A stretch of 64,000 nucleotides of DNA from the NCBI GenBank assembly GCA_963756525.1, contig CAVWNR010000008.1, forward strand, positions 57,299 through 121,298, written 5' to 3'. Below are positions 56,510-64,000 of this stretch, piece by piece. The DNA is from CAVWNR01 sp963756525. GTDB taxonomy: Bacteria; Actinomycetota; Actinomycetes; Mycobacteriales; Jatrophihabitantaceae. Below the pieces are notes generated by a model that was given only the letters and a program-made list of their open reading frames with translations, was not told the DNA's origin and searched no databases. Made by a program: the position numbers and the translations under genes. The stretch's first letter is position 1. Each line of letters starts with the position of its first letter.

Positions 56510-57054
56510 CGCTCGCGCAGATGCCGCAAGGCGGCGCGCCGTTCGGGCAGATTCGGGTCGCGCGGCGTGGGCACCTGCTCGTCGTGGTCCCCGGGTGGTC
56601 GGTGCGCTTCGGCGAGCACTCGAGTCAGCTCCGCCAACTCAGCCAGCCGGACGGCGTCGAGCACTCTGAGGACGTGTTCGCGCAGGCCGCGGTGGTAGAG
56701 CGTGGCCGTCCGGCGAGCGGTGCGCAGTCCGTCGGCGGTCAGCGTCGCATAGACGACGCGTCGGTCGCCGGCGGAACCGCGCCGGTCGATCAGCCCTTCG
56801 CGGGCCAACCGGTCGGCCAGCTTGGTGAAGCCTCCGGTCGTCATCGACAGCTCGTGGGCCAGCCGGTTCATCGGCAGCCGATGAGCATCCGCGCGCAGCA
56901 GCAGGTGCAGCGTGGCGAACCACTGCGCCGGCACACCGGACGCCTCGATCTGCTCGACGACCCGCTGCTGCGTCCGGGCGATGCCCTCGGTGACGAGCTC
57001 CCATGCGGTCACCAGCTCGTCGTCCGGCAGGTCGCTAGCCGTCACGGTGATCAC
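56473..57054 (-). CDS. MarR-family transcriptional regulator whose C-terminus is antisense to tRNA-Ser
   Basis: 193 aa from GTG 57054 (GTG at 57045 is an alternative). Winged helix: WFATLHLLLRADAHRLPMNRLAHELSMTTGGFTKLADRLAREGLIDRRGSAGDRRVVYATLTADG, with the DRR wing of MarR. The frame reads through antisense tRNA sequence, giving the tail GGSGIRTRDGL, so the last ~12 codons lie within tRNA-Ser (56473-56509). The natural domain ends near EAHRPPGDHD; the tail may be an accident of the missing earlier stop. Its target is unknown. Confidence 0.85.
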   Translation of the reverse strand: MITVTASDLPDDELVTAWELVTEGIARTQQRVVEQIEASGVPAQWFATLHLLLRADAHRLPMNRLAHELSMTTGGFTKLADRLAREGLIDRRGSAGDRRVVYATLTADGLRTARRTATLYHRGLREHVLRVLDAVRLAELAELTRVLAEAHRPPGDHDEQVPTPRDPNLPERRAALRHLRERGGSGIRTRDGL

Positions 57055-57124
57055 CGTAGCCGCCGACCGAGGTGAGCGCGCGCGACGAGCCCAGCCAACC
57101 TGTAGACTGCTGCGTCGATGTTCT

Positions 57125-57200
57125 GCGCCCGTAGCTCAACGGATAGAGCACTTGACTACGGATCAAGAGGTTGGGGGTTCGAATCCCTTCGGGCGCGCCA
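57125..57200 (+). tRNA. tRNA-Arg (anticodon ACG)
   Basis: Acceptor GCGCCCG (57125-57131) with CGGGCGC (57190-57196), discriminator G and encoded CCA (57198-57200). D-arm GTAGCTCAACGGATAGAGC, anticodon arm CTTGA-CTACGGA-TCAAG (anticodon ACG), T-loop TTCGAAT. Genes downstream look accessory, so its 3' end is a candidate integration site. Confidence 0.96.
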
Positions 57201-57421
57201 CGAGATCGCCGCAATTTCCGGGGCTAGGAGCCTCTCCGGGTGATCATGGAAAAGCCGCCGGTATCAATTGGGTACACATCCCGCCGAGCGCGCATTACCC
57301 GTCGTCATCCTTGGCCGGTCTTCCTTGTTCCAATTGCCCGGTTCGAGCGCCCTGCTTTCGCGCCGGTCGTCGCCTTCAGGTGAGCGGACCGCAAGATGTC
57401 CGCGGGAAGGGGCAGAACGAC

Positions 57422-57643
57422 ATGAGGAACTCGACGATGGACTTCGAGCGGCCGCTCACCGAGCGGGAGGTGAGCGAGCTGCTCGGGATCTCGACCAACA
57501 CCCTCAAGCACTGGCGCTGGGTCGGCCGCGGTCCCCGCTACGTCCAGCTCGGCCGCAAGATCGGCTACCGTCCCGGCGACCTTCGCGCCTGGATAGACGC
57601 GTCTGTCACCGATCCCGTCACGCCTGGCGGCCGGGGCGACTGA
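57422..57643 (+). CDS. Small helix-turn-helix protein (excisionase/MerR-like)
   Basis: 73 aa. Single HTH_17-type domain: ERPLTEREVSELLGISTNTLKHWRWVGRGPRYVQLGRKIGYRPGDLRAWID. This is the winged-HTH form used by recombination directionality factors and small plasmid regulators. It is the first gene after tRNA-Arg (221 bases downstream). No integrase is adjacent, so it may be a relic of an integrated element or a stand-alone regulator. ATG 57422; weak upstream ribosome site. Confidence 0.8.
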   Translation: MRNSTMDFERPLTEREVSELLGISTNTLKHWRWVGRGPRYVQLGRKIGYRPGDLRAWIDASVTDPVTPGGRGD

Positions 57644-57787
57644 TGCCTCCGCGCAGGCACGCGTAGAACCGTTGATATCGCGCAGCTTCGATCGAAGTCG
57701 CCAGCGCGCAGATCGATCGCTACCGAGCGGCCGTGTCCGGGTTGTCGACTGCCGTCGCCTCTCGATTGCCGTCAGCGCGTTTGAATG

Positions 57788-57799
57788 ATGGGCGTAATA
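57788..57799 (+). promoter_or_regulatory. Candidate TetR operator half, upstream of the TetR gene
   Basis: ATGGGCGTAATA matches ATGGTCGTAATA at 58474-58485 in 11 of 12 bases. One lies before the TetR gene and the other before the hydrolase gene it is likely to control. Confidence 0.45.
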
Positions 57800-57850
57800 G
57801 AATGCACAGGACGAGGGACGGCGGTCCGTCCCGACGAGCTGGAGGTGCGC

Positions 57851-58438
57851 GTGGCGCGCTATGGGAGTGAGCATAAGCAGGCGACCAGGCAGCGGATTCT
57901 GGAAACGTCCGCCCGGCGGCTCAAGGGCGACGGCATCGACGGCGCGGGGGTGGCCACATTGATGGCGGACGCCGGGCTGACCAACGGCGCGTTCTACGCG
58001 CACTTCGCCTCCAAGGAGGACCTGGTGGCGAGCGCGGTTGCCGAGCAACTGCGCGCGCAGGCCGCCGGTCTCGGTGCTCAGCCCCCGGGCGCGGCCGGCG
58101 TCGAGCAGATCGTGCGCCAGTACCTCTCGGTCGAGCATCGCGATCATCGCGAGCAGGGTTGCCCGTCGGCGGCGCTGCTGGACGAGATCGGGCGGTGCAG
58201 CGACGCCACCAAGCATGCCTACACCGACGGCGTGCTGGCCGTCATCGACGACATCGCCGCCCGGCTCTGCCCGGACGATCCGGAAGCCGCCCGGCTGCGG
58301 ACCCTCAGCGTCTACGCGGCGATGGTCGGCACCCTGCAGCTCTGCCGCGCGCTGTCCGACCGGGTCCTGGCCGACGCCCTGCTCGAGCAAGGCGTCCGCA
58401 ACGCACTCGCGCTGTTGGGCATCGCACCGGAAGTGTGA
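57851..58438 (+). CDS. TetR/AcrR family regulator
   Basis: 195 aa from GTG 57851, with GGAGG 5 bases upstream; an ATG at 57785 would add 22 unrelated residues. HTH: EHKQATRQRILETSARRLKGDGIDGAGVATLMADAGLTNGAFYAHFASKEDLVASAV. The C-terminal part resembles the AcrR/YcdC-like group with VEQIVRQYLSVEHRDHREQGCPSAALLDEI. Located just before the hydrolase-oxidoreductase gene with a shared motif in both upstream regions, so it probably regulates both. Confidence 0.9.
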   Translation: MARYGSEHKQATRQRILETSARRLKGDGIDGAGVATLMADAGLTNGAFYAHFASKEDLVASAVAEQLRAQAAGLGAQPPGAAGVEQIVRQYLSVEHRDHREQGCPSAALLDEIGRCSDATKHAYTDGVLAVIDDIAARLCPDDPEAARLRTLSVYAAMVGTLQLCRALSDRVLADALLEQGVRNALALLGIAPEV

Positions 58439-58468
58439 CGTACTCGGGCTGGACCCGCCACCACGATT

Positions 58469-58493
58469 GACGTATGGTCGTAATATAAACGTC
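58469..58493. promoter_or_regulatory. Candidate operator/promoter before the hydrolase-oxidoreductase gene
   Basis: GACGT (58469-58473) and ACGTC (58489-58493) bracket ATGGTCGTAATATAA, which shares 11 of 12 bases with 57788-57799. TTGACG at 58467-58472 could act as a -35 box. The ATG of the gene is 34 bases further on. Confidence 0.45.
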
Positions 58494-58526
58494 GCACCGG
58501 CGGCGTTCCCGACCGAAGGACAAGCC

Positions 58527-60464
58527 ATGGCTGCCGATCAAGCGGCGCGACGCGACGCGGGGACCTCGTACAAGGGCGCCCCCACCCTGACGATTTCGGC
58601 GGGCGGCGTCGACTTCGCCTACCGCGAGCTGGGCCCGCGCGGCGGCGTGCCGGTCGTGCTGCTCACCCACCTCGCCGCCGTGCTGGACAACTGGGATCCG
58701 CGCGTCGTCGACGGTCTCGCCGCCCGACACCGCGTGATCGCTTTCGACAACCGCGGCGTCGGCGCCTCGACCGGCAAGACCCCGGACACCATCGAGGCCA
58801 TGGCGAGTGACGCGGTCACCTTCATCCGGGCCCTCGGCCTTGCGCAGGTCGACCTGCTCGGCTTCTCGATGGGCGGCATGATCGCGCAGGTGATCGCGCT
58901 GGCGGAGCCCCAGCTGGTCCGCAAGCTGATCCTGGCCGGCACCGGGCCGGCCGGCGGGCAGGGCATTAAGAACGTCACCAAGCTCTCGCACCTGGACACC
59001 GTCCGCGCCGCGTTCACGCTGCAGGACCCGAAGCAGTACCTGTTCTTCACCCGCACCGCCAACGGGCGCCGGGCCGGCAAGCAGTTCCTCGCCCGGTTGA
59101 CGGAGCGCACCGACAACCGCGACAAGGGCATCTCGATCCGGTCCTACCTCACCCAACTCAAGGCCATCCACCGCTGGGGCCTGGACACGCCGGCCGATCT
59201 TTCCGTCATCGGCCAGCCGGTGCTGATCGCCAACGGCGACAGCGACCGGATGGTGCCCTCGACCAACTCGGCCGAACTGGCCCGGCGGCTGCCCAACAGC
59301 GACCTGGTCATCTACCCCGACGCCGGGCACGGCGGGATCTTCCAGTTCCACGAGCAGTTCGTCGGCCAAGCGCTGAGCTTCCTCGGGATCATGAAAGCCT
59401 TCATCGTCGACAACTACGGCAAGCAGGTCGCACTTCGAGCCGGGGAGTTTCCCGCCCCGGTCCCCGGCGAGCACGACGTCCTCATCGCGGTCCACGCGGC
59501 CGGGGTCAACCCCATCGACAGCAAGATCAAGGCCGGCGAGTTCAAGCTGATCCTGCCCTTCAAAACGCCGTTCGTGCTCGGCCGCGACCTGGCCGGCGTG
59601 GTCACCGCCGTGGGCTCGGCCGTCCGGCGCTTCGCCCCGGGTGACGAGGTCTACGCCAGCCTGGGCAAGTCCACCACTGGCGCGTTCGCGGAGCTGGTCG
59701 CCGTCAACGAGCACGAGGTGGCGCGAAAGCCAGCCGGTCTGTCGATGGCCGAGGCCGCCGCGCTGCCAATGGTCACCCTCACCGCGTGGCAGGCGCTGGT
59801 CGAGAAGGCGGACGTACGACCGGGTGACCGGGTGCTCATCCACGCCGGCTCCGGTGGCGTCGGCTCGATCGCGATCCAGCTCGCTAAACACCTCGGCGCG
59901 CACGTGGCGACGACCACCAGCACCGGCAACGTCGACTGGGTGCGTGCACTAGGCGCCGAGGAGGTCATCGACTACCGCACACAGGACTTCGCGACGGTGC
60001 TTCACGACTACGACCTCGTGCTGGATTCACTCAGCGGCGAGACGTTGGAGAAGTCCCTGCGCGTGGTCCGGCCCGGCGGCCTGGTCATCGGCATCGGCGG
60101 ACCGCCCGACCCCGCATTCGCCGGGCAACTCGGCAAGCCACTGCTGCGCCCGGTGATGGCGCTGCTCAGCCGCAAGATCCGGCGGCTGGCCCGCCGCAAC
60201 CGCGCCATCTACTCCTTCCTCTTCATGCGCGCCGACGGGTCGCAGCTGCGCGAAATCACCGCGCTCGTCGACGCCGGCGTGTCCGGCCCGTCGTCGATCG
60301 CGTCTTCGACTTCGCCGACACCGCCGCGGCGTTGGAGTACCTCGACACCGGCCGCGCCAAGGGCAAGGTCGTCATCAGCAACGCTGATGCCGAGAACGAG
60401 CGGCCCGGTTCGAGCTGAACACGGCGGCGAAGGAGTTCATGGCGGTGCGGCTGTAGGCAGCTGA
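58527..60464 (+). CDS. Alpha/beta-hydrolase fused in frame to a quinone-oxidoreductase-like enzyme; frameshifted near the 3' end
   Basis: From ATG 58527. Residues 1-288 are an alpha/beta-hydrolase (LLTHLAAVLDNWDPRVVDGL, FDNRGVGAST, nucleophile Ser in LLGFSMGGMIAQVIAL, Asp in IANGDSDRMVP, His in DAGHGGIFQ). Residue 289 is the Met of a second complete domain, MKAFIVDNYGKQVALRAGE, a medium-chain NADP oxidoreductase (PFVLGRDLAGVVTAVGSAV, VLIHAGSGGVGSIAIQLAKHLGA, YDLVLDSLSGETLEKSLRVVRPGG). No stop separates them. Near 60280-60284 the frame breaks: the expected VVDRVFDFADTAAALEYLD and GRAKGKVVISNAD run in the next frame to TGA 60416-60418. The open frame instead continues with nonsense to 60464. 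Confidence 0.8.
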   Translation: MAADQAARRDAGTSYKGAPTLTISAGGVDFAYRELGPRGGVPVVLLTHLAAVLDNWDPRVVDGLAARHRVIAFDNRGVGASTGKTPDTIEAMASDAVTFIRALGLAQVDLLGFSMGGMIAQVIALAEPQLVRKLILAGTGPAGGQGIKNVTKLSHLDTVRAAFTLQDPKQYLFFTRTANGRRAGKQFLARLTERTDNRDKGISIRSYLTQLKAIHRWGLDTPADLSVIGQPVLIANGDSDRMVPSTNSAELARRLPNSDLVIYPDAGHGGIFQFHEQFVGQALSFLGIMKAFIVDNYGKQVALRAGEFPAPVPGEHDVLIAVHAAGVNPIDSKIKAGEFKLILPFKTPFVLGRDLAGVVTAVGSAVRRFAPGDEVYASLGKSTTGAFAELVAVNEHEVARKPAGLSMAEAAALPMVTLTAWQALVEKADVRPGDRVLIHAGSGGVGSIAIQLAKHLGAHVATTTSTGNVDWVRALGAEEVIDYRTQDFATVLHDYDLVLDSLSGETLEKSLRVVRPGGLVIGIGGPPDPAFAGQLGKPLLRPVMALLSRKIRRLARRNRAIYSFLFMRADGSQLREITALVDAGVSGPSSIASSTSPTPPRRWSTSTPAAPRARSSSATLMPRTSGPVRAEHGGEGVHGGAAVGS

Positions 60465-60608
60465 TCCGGTGCTAGCCGCGATGGCCGCGCGCCGAGCCGT
60501 CGATAGGCGCGCAGCGGCGCGTCGGGATCGCAGCGCAGATGGATCCGTAGGCGCGGGGATGCGCGGTCGTATGCCGACGCCGCGACGTGGCGGTCCCGAG
60601 GGCGGGAA
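60419..60608. other. Gap with no recognised gene
   Basis: Between the oxidoreductase natural stop and the methyltransferase stop. Only a few codons reading FELNTAAKEFMAVRL to TAG at about 60455 look protein-like; nothing else is supported. Confidence 0.4.
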
Positions 60609-61310
60609 TCAGCCTGTGACAGCCGGGCCAACTCGGGTTGACTCGGCGACCGCGGGGCCACGCGGACGTTTAGAGTGACTTCGCGCGATGATGATCGCCC
60701 CGGGGACGTCCTCGTCCGGTCGCATCACCAGTTCGGCCTCTATGGTGAACCTTGCCTCCCGCAGCCAGCGGGCAACCTCGTTCGGCCAGCGGCGGTGGCT
60801 GTCGACGTTGATCCAGCGACCCGAGCAGCCCTCCGAGGTATGGCGCGTCCCGTCGCCGACATGAAAGCCAACGAGCAACGGACATCCCGGGTGCAGCACG
60901 CGATGGAACTGGGCGAACACCGCGGGCACAGCGTGATCCGGCACGTGGATCACGGACCAGAACGCGAGTACGCCGGTGACGAAGTCGTCGGCCAAGTCGA
61001 GGTCGGTCATCGTCCCCACCTCGAAGTGGAGGGCTGGGTAGTCGCGCCTGGCGATGGCGATCATCTCGGGCGAGAGATCGATGCCGAATGCGTCTACGCC
61101 AAGGGGGTGGAGGTGATCGGTGACGTAGCCCGGACCGCAGCCGACATCGGCGACGCGACCGCCGCCGGCATCGCGCACCAACTCGGCGAACAACGCCAGG
61201 CTTGCGCGTAGGTAAGGACTCTTATCAAGCAGGCCGCTAACCTTGTCGGCGTAGCCGAAGGCGTCGGTGTCGTAGGAGGTACGCGTGTCAGACAGCCAAC
61301 TGTCGGTCAT
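60609..61310 (-). CDS. Class I SAM-dependent methyltransferase
   Basis: 233 aa from ATG 61310 (MTDSWLSDTRTSYDTDAFGYADKV); a start four codons earlier is also possible. SAM motif I VADVGCGPGYVTDHLHPLG, acidic loop FGIDLSPEMIAIARRDYP, motif with FEVGTMTDLDLADD, and post-motif GVLAFWSVIHVPDHAVPAVFAQFHRVLHPGCPLLVGFHVGDG. Small-molecule methyltransferase of the UbiE/Methyltransf_11-25 type. Substrate unknown. Alone in a lower-GC accessory stretch. Confidence 0.88.
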   Translation of the reverse strand: MTDSWLSDTRTSYDTDAFGYADKVSGLLDKSPYLRASLALFAELVRDAGGGRVADVGCGPGYVTDHLHPLGVDAFGIDLSPEMIAIARRDYPALHFEVGTMTDLDLADDFVTGVLAFWSVIHVPDHAVPAVFAQFHRVLHPGCPLLVGFHVGDGTRHTSEGCSGRWINVDSHRRWPNEVARWLREARFTIEAELVMRPDEDVPGAIIIARSHSKRPRGPAVAESTRVGPAVTG

Positions 61311-61742
61311 CACAGAACACACTAGAGTGCCCGGAATGACGTGTCGTCGGGTACGGCGGCCGGGCGATCAGGTGCCGCGAGGCGACGCCCCCGACTCGAT
61401 GCCCGCCCCGCTGAGCGACCATCTCAGGGACGAAATCGCATGCTTCTCCGAAGCCGCGCGCGCCGACCCGTCGATCTGCGCGCGGGCCCGACGAGTGGAA
61501 GTTCCCCCAGATGGATCGTTAGGCGCGTCCCCGACAGTAGTGTGGGCGCGCTGGTTTCGGGTGCTATAAGGTGCGGGGGTGTCCCTGGCTGGGTCTGCGA
61601 ATTGATTCGTTACGCCTGCCTAAGCGTGGGGCACCGTCGAGCATTTTGTTGTCATTGTAACGACCAAGACCGATGTCGTTAGGGTACGTATTCACGGATA
61701 GGGTTCGAGTGGGCGCGAAGTTAAGCGCGGGCGTAACAAGCA
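61311..61742. other. 432-base gap of lower GC without a supported gene
   Basis: Open frames here lack any recognisable family. A 7-bp inverted repeat TAACGAC/GTCGTTA (61658-61664, 61675-61681) is the only structure noticed. GC falls relative to the rest of the window from about 61600 on. Confidence 0.4.
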
Positions 61743-64000
61743 TTAGCCAGCTGGTGTCATGTCCGCGATCTCGACTTCCGCGCTTATATCGTCGAGTTCG
61801 ACAACACTGACGGCCAGGATGCTTCCTGAATCTATGTCTAGAGCTATGACATCACCGCGTGTGCGGCGATCTGGAGATACGCTGACATACCCCACGGCAT
61901 TCGGTAGCCAAAATAGTCCTCGGCAAGCGGGTAAGTGTCATCGGATCCACTTCGAGGCTCTGTGCCATTGCCGCTACGGTGTCGCCGTTAAGCCAGCCAC
62001 GCAGCAGCTCCTCTGCGCTTCCCGAGAACTCGTAGCGAGGCTCCATTTCGCGAGCAGGAGCAAGACCGCGCGTCATGAGGGCCGCGAGTGGCTGTAGCTG
62101 CGTGGACTCATCGCCAAATGATTGAGCCAGCGTTGCGAGGTGGTCAGCGACATGCGCAGCGATGCGAGTGCATGAAACTGCCGATAATCCCGTTGCAGCG
62201 AATACAGCCCGGGTCTCTTCGTCGGGAACGCCTTGGGCGATTGCGCTAGAAGTGCTGGCCATAACGGACCACATCGGCGCCGGGTCTATGCGGGCGCGCT
62301 CGGTCTGCACGGCGAAGAGACTATTCCCGAGAATCGTCGAGAGCGCGTCGGGGCTGTCGCTCGGTCCTGCTCCTCCACGAGAAGGGCCAGCATTTCTGCG
62401 TCGAGCTTCCGCGCGATCTCAGGTCGTGTTATGCGTTGTTGGACTAGCGCCTGAAGCATGTCGAAGATGGCACTTGTGACGGGTTCGACGCTGCTCCGTG
62501 GCTTCGGTAGTACTCAAAGTCAATCTGATCTGTGTAGTTCAAGACGAGAAACACCACAGTTCCTTCTGTTCCGCGCCGGCTCGTCCGACACGACGGCGAT
62601 GTTCCAGAAGTCGCCAGCCGGCAATTGGACGGTGACAGCCGCTCTTCGTCGTATCGCCGGGTTGTGTGAACGATGAGAGTTCTTACTGGCAGGTTAACGC
62701 CCTGAGCGAGGGTCCCGGTGGCTGCTAGAACGCTGAGTTGTCGATCACGAAAGTCCTCTTCGATCGCCGCCTTCACTGCGCTGGGGAAGACCCGCGTAGT
62801 GGACACCGACGCCAATGCGCAGCCACTGGGTTACATCGTGATCGGCGCCCAGCCATTCCTCAGCTATCAGCGCGCTGCTTCGCGTCCTACGCCCGATACT
62901 CCTCGGAATACTGTCTTCTGGGCGAGCCTCAGCCCACTCCAGCCGGTTGCTAATCGCGCGCGCCACCGATGCAGCGTCCTGCGGCTTTTGGCAGTAAACG
63001 AGGACAGGGCCTTGATCGACGATGCGCCAGGCGTATGCGGCAGCGAGTTGGGCTCGGTGATTCGCCTCCGGAAAGACTGGTCTACGTATGCGTCCAGTCG
63101 TCGGATGGCGATAAGGGTAGGAATCGCTGCGTACGACGCCCCGCACGGCCAGGCTGCCAGAGTCATCCGACCCGCCTTCGTCGGGGTATATCAGATCCCC
63201 GCTTTCGCCATCCCAGTTGAGACGCGCAAGCCGCTGCGTTGTGGGTCGCCAGGTCGACGAGATCGCATCGTCAGTTGCCTGAATCCAGGCGCTGAAATCA
63301 GACAAGGTCTCGTCCGGCACCACGGCGCTCAGCGCGACGAAGCGTGCTTCCGGGCGACGCCGCCGCAGGCGACTGACGGTCAGCTCGTATTGAGGGCCAC
63401 GTTGCGCTCGTCCCCGACGACGTGACCCTCGTCCAGCACGACGATGTCTAGCTCCTCAAGGAAGGTGCTCTTCGTTCGCAGAAGTTGGTCAAGCTTTTCC
63501 GGAGTGACGACCAGGAGGTCGTCCTCGATAGCTTGGAGATCGACCTCCGAAATCTCGAATGACCCCGTGAGCGATGACAGTGAAAGCCCAAGATCAGTGA
63601 ACAGGCTGTTGAACCCTGCCTCGATCTCATTCGTTAGTGCGTTGAATGGCGCGACGTATAACGCCTTGGCCCCTGGACGCGATGCAAGGGCATGGACAAT
63701 CGCCATCTCGGCGATCCGGGTCTTGCCCTGCGCTGGTCGGCATCCTGACGACCCGACTGCTCGTACCCAGGACACCTCCATCCAGCGCTGCCCGCTGGGA
63801 CGGCCACAGTTCACTGATCGATCGACTGGTAACGACGGCGTTCGGACCCCACACCTCTGCCCAGGGCCCGTAGGTATCGATTCCAGAGCCGATTCGTAGG
63901 CAGCAGCGGGTTGAGAGTGGACCAGACATGTGAGGGTTGGAGGCGAGGAAGCAGGGCCCGGAGGCCGTCCACCAGATTCGTCTCTTGAACCGCGCCGATC
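61743..64000 (-). pseudogene. DEAD/DEAH-box (Ski2-like) helicase, heavily frameshifted, 5' end outside the window
   Basis: Reading from the right edge, helicase blocks occur in changing frames: SELWPSQRAALDGG; Walker A region MPTSAG|GKTRIAEMAIVHAL (break at CCC 63726-63728); LLVVTPEKLDQLL and DEGH box IVVLDEGHVVGDERN; break near 63390; YELTVSRL, VALSAVVPDETLSDFSAWI; LVYCQKPQDAASVARAI; GVHYAGLP (break at GGGG 62783-62786) AVKAAIEEDFRDRQLSVLAATGTLAQGVNLPVRTLIVHT; further breaks at about 62625, 62580, 62480, 62370 and 61945, ending ALDIDSGSILAVSVVELDD with TAA at 61743-61745. At least eight frame changes. Either an eroded gene or a locally poor sequence. Confidence 0.8.

Noticed and set aside
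60465..60661. Short open frames in both directions after the oxidoreductase
   Set aside because: No start site, no family resemblance, and they overlap the methyltransferase end.
61285..61569. Plus-strand ORF of 94 codons antisense to the methyltransferase start
   Set aside because: No ribosome site and no recognisable domain; likely chance.

Overview
This window is a 64 kb piece of a high-GC actinobacterial chromosome. The evidence is pervasive GTG starts, ATGA/GTGA gene overlaps, a FolP2-type paralogue, a DUF222-HNH gene, GAF-ANTAR and LuxR-LAL regulators, and an actinobacterial group 1h (formerly group 5) [NiFe]-hydrogenase locus. I cannot assign a genus from sequence alone.

Layout. 1-311: 3' end of urease alpha (ureC). 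299-8289: a TetR regulator and a YtcJ-like amidohydrolase, divergent from a complete peptide-type ABC importer (two permeases, two ATPases, lipoprotein). The importer is preceded by a tandem array of tiny overlapping ORFs. 8345-15032: a secreted ricin-lectin protein, a large LuxR-LAL regulator, an acetyltransferase, and a membrane protein plus alpha/beta-hydrolase pair whose nucleophile Ser is replaced by Gly. The lectin gene and the membrane/hydrolase pair share a 40 bp upstream element with 21 identical bases at identical spacing.

15261-28654 is the hydrogenase locus. hypF (minus) is divergent from a plus-strand series: SIS protein 1, HypC-like protein, SIS protein 2, unknown 430-aa protein, maturation protease, hypA, hemerythrin, small subunit, large subunit, NifU-like protein, DUF5947-like protein, 68-aa basic protein, 33-aa membrane protein, hypC, hypD, hypE. 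Almost every junction is an overlap or a gap of a few bases. The enzyme should be an O2-tolerant, high-affinity H2 oxidiser, with most of its maturation factors encoded alongside. hypB is not in the window.

28709-45912 holds general accessory and metabolic genes: GAF-ANTAR, a 51-aa membrane protein, phospholipase D, a coiled-coil protein, DUF222-HNH, SDR / thiolase / CoA-transferase, FolP2, a receiver-flavoprotein / cNMP-histidine kinase / UBP zinc-finger operon, FUSC, rhomboid-like and class II aldolase. 45909-55510 holds a frameshifted DUF3151 gene, trpB2, an ABC1/AarF kinase, purA, a beta-propeller lipoprotein, purD and a DHA2 drug exporter.

55676-57200 has a TetR gene and tRNA-Ser(GCT) / MarR / tRNA-Arg(ACG). 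Downstream of tRNA-Arg the content becomes accessory: an excisionase-like HTH, a TetR with a hydrolase-oxidoreductase fusion (frameshifted), a methyltransferase, and a heavily frameshifted DEAD/DEAH helicase running off the end.

The most unusual signals are non-coding or tiny: (i) tandem ATGA-coupled leader ORFs before the ABC operon and a similar insertion between hypD and hypE, resembling mycobacterial MIRU logic; (ii) the duplicated 40 bp element around the LAL regulator; (iii) an intergenic palindrome family with conserved ends and core but a compensatorily different middle stem.
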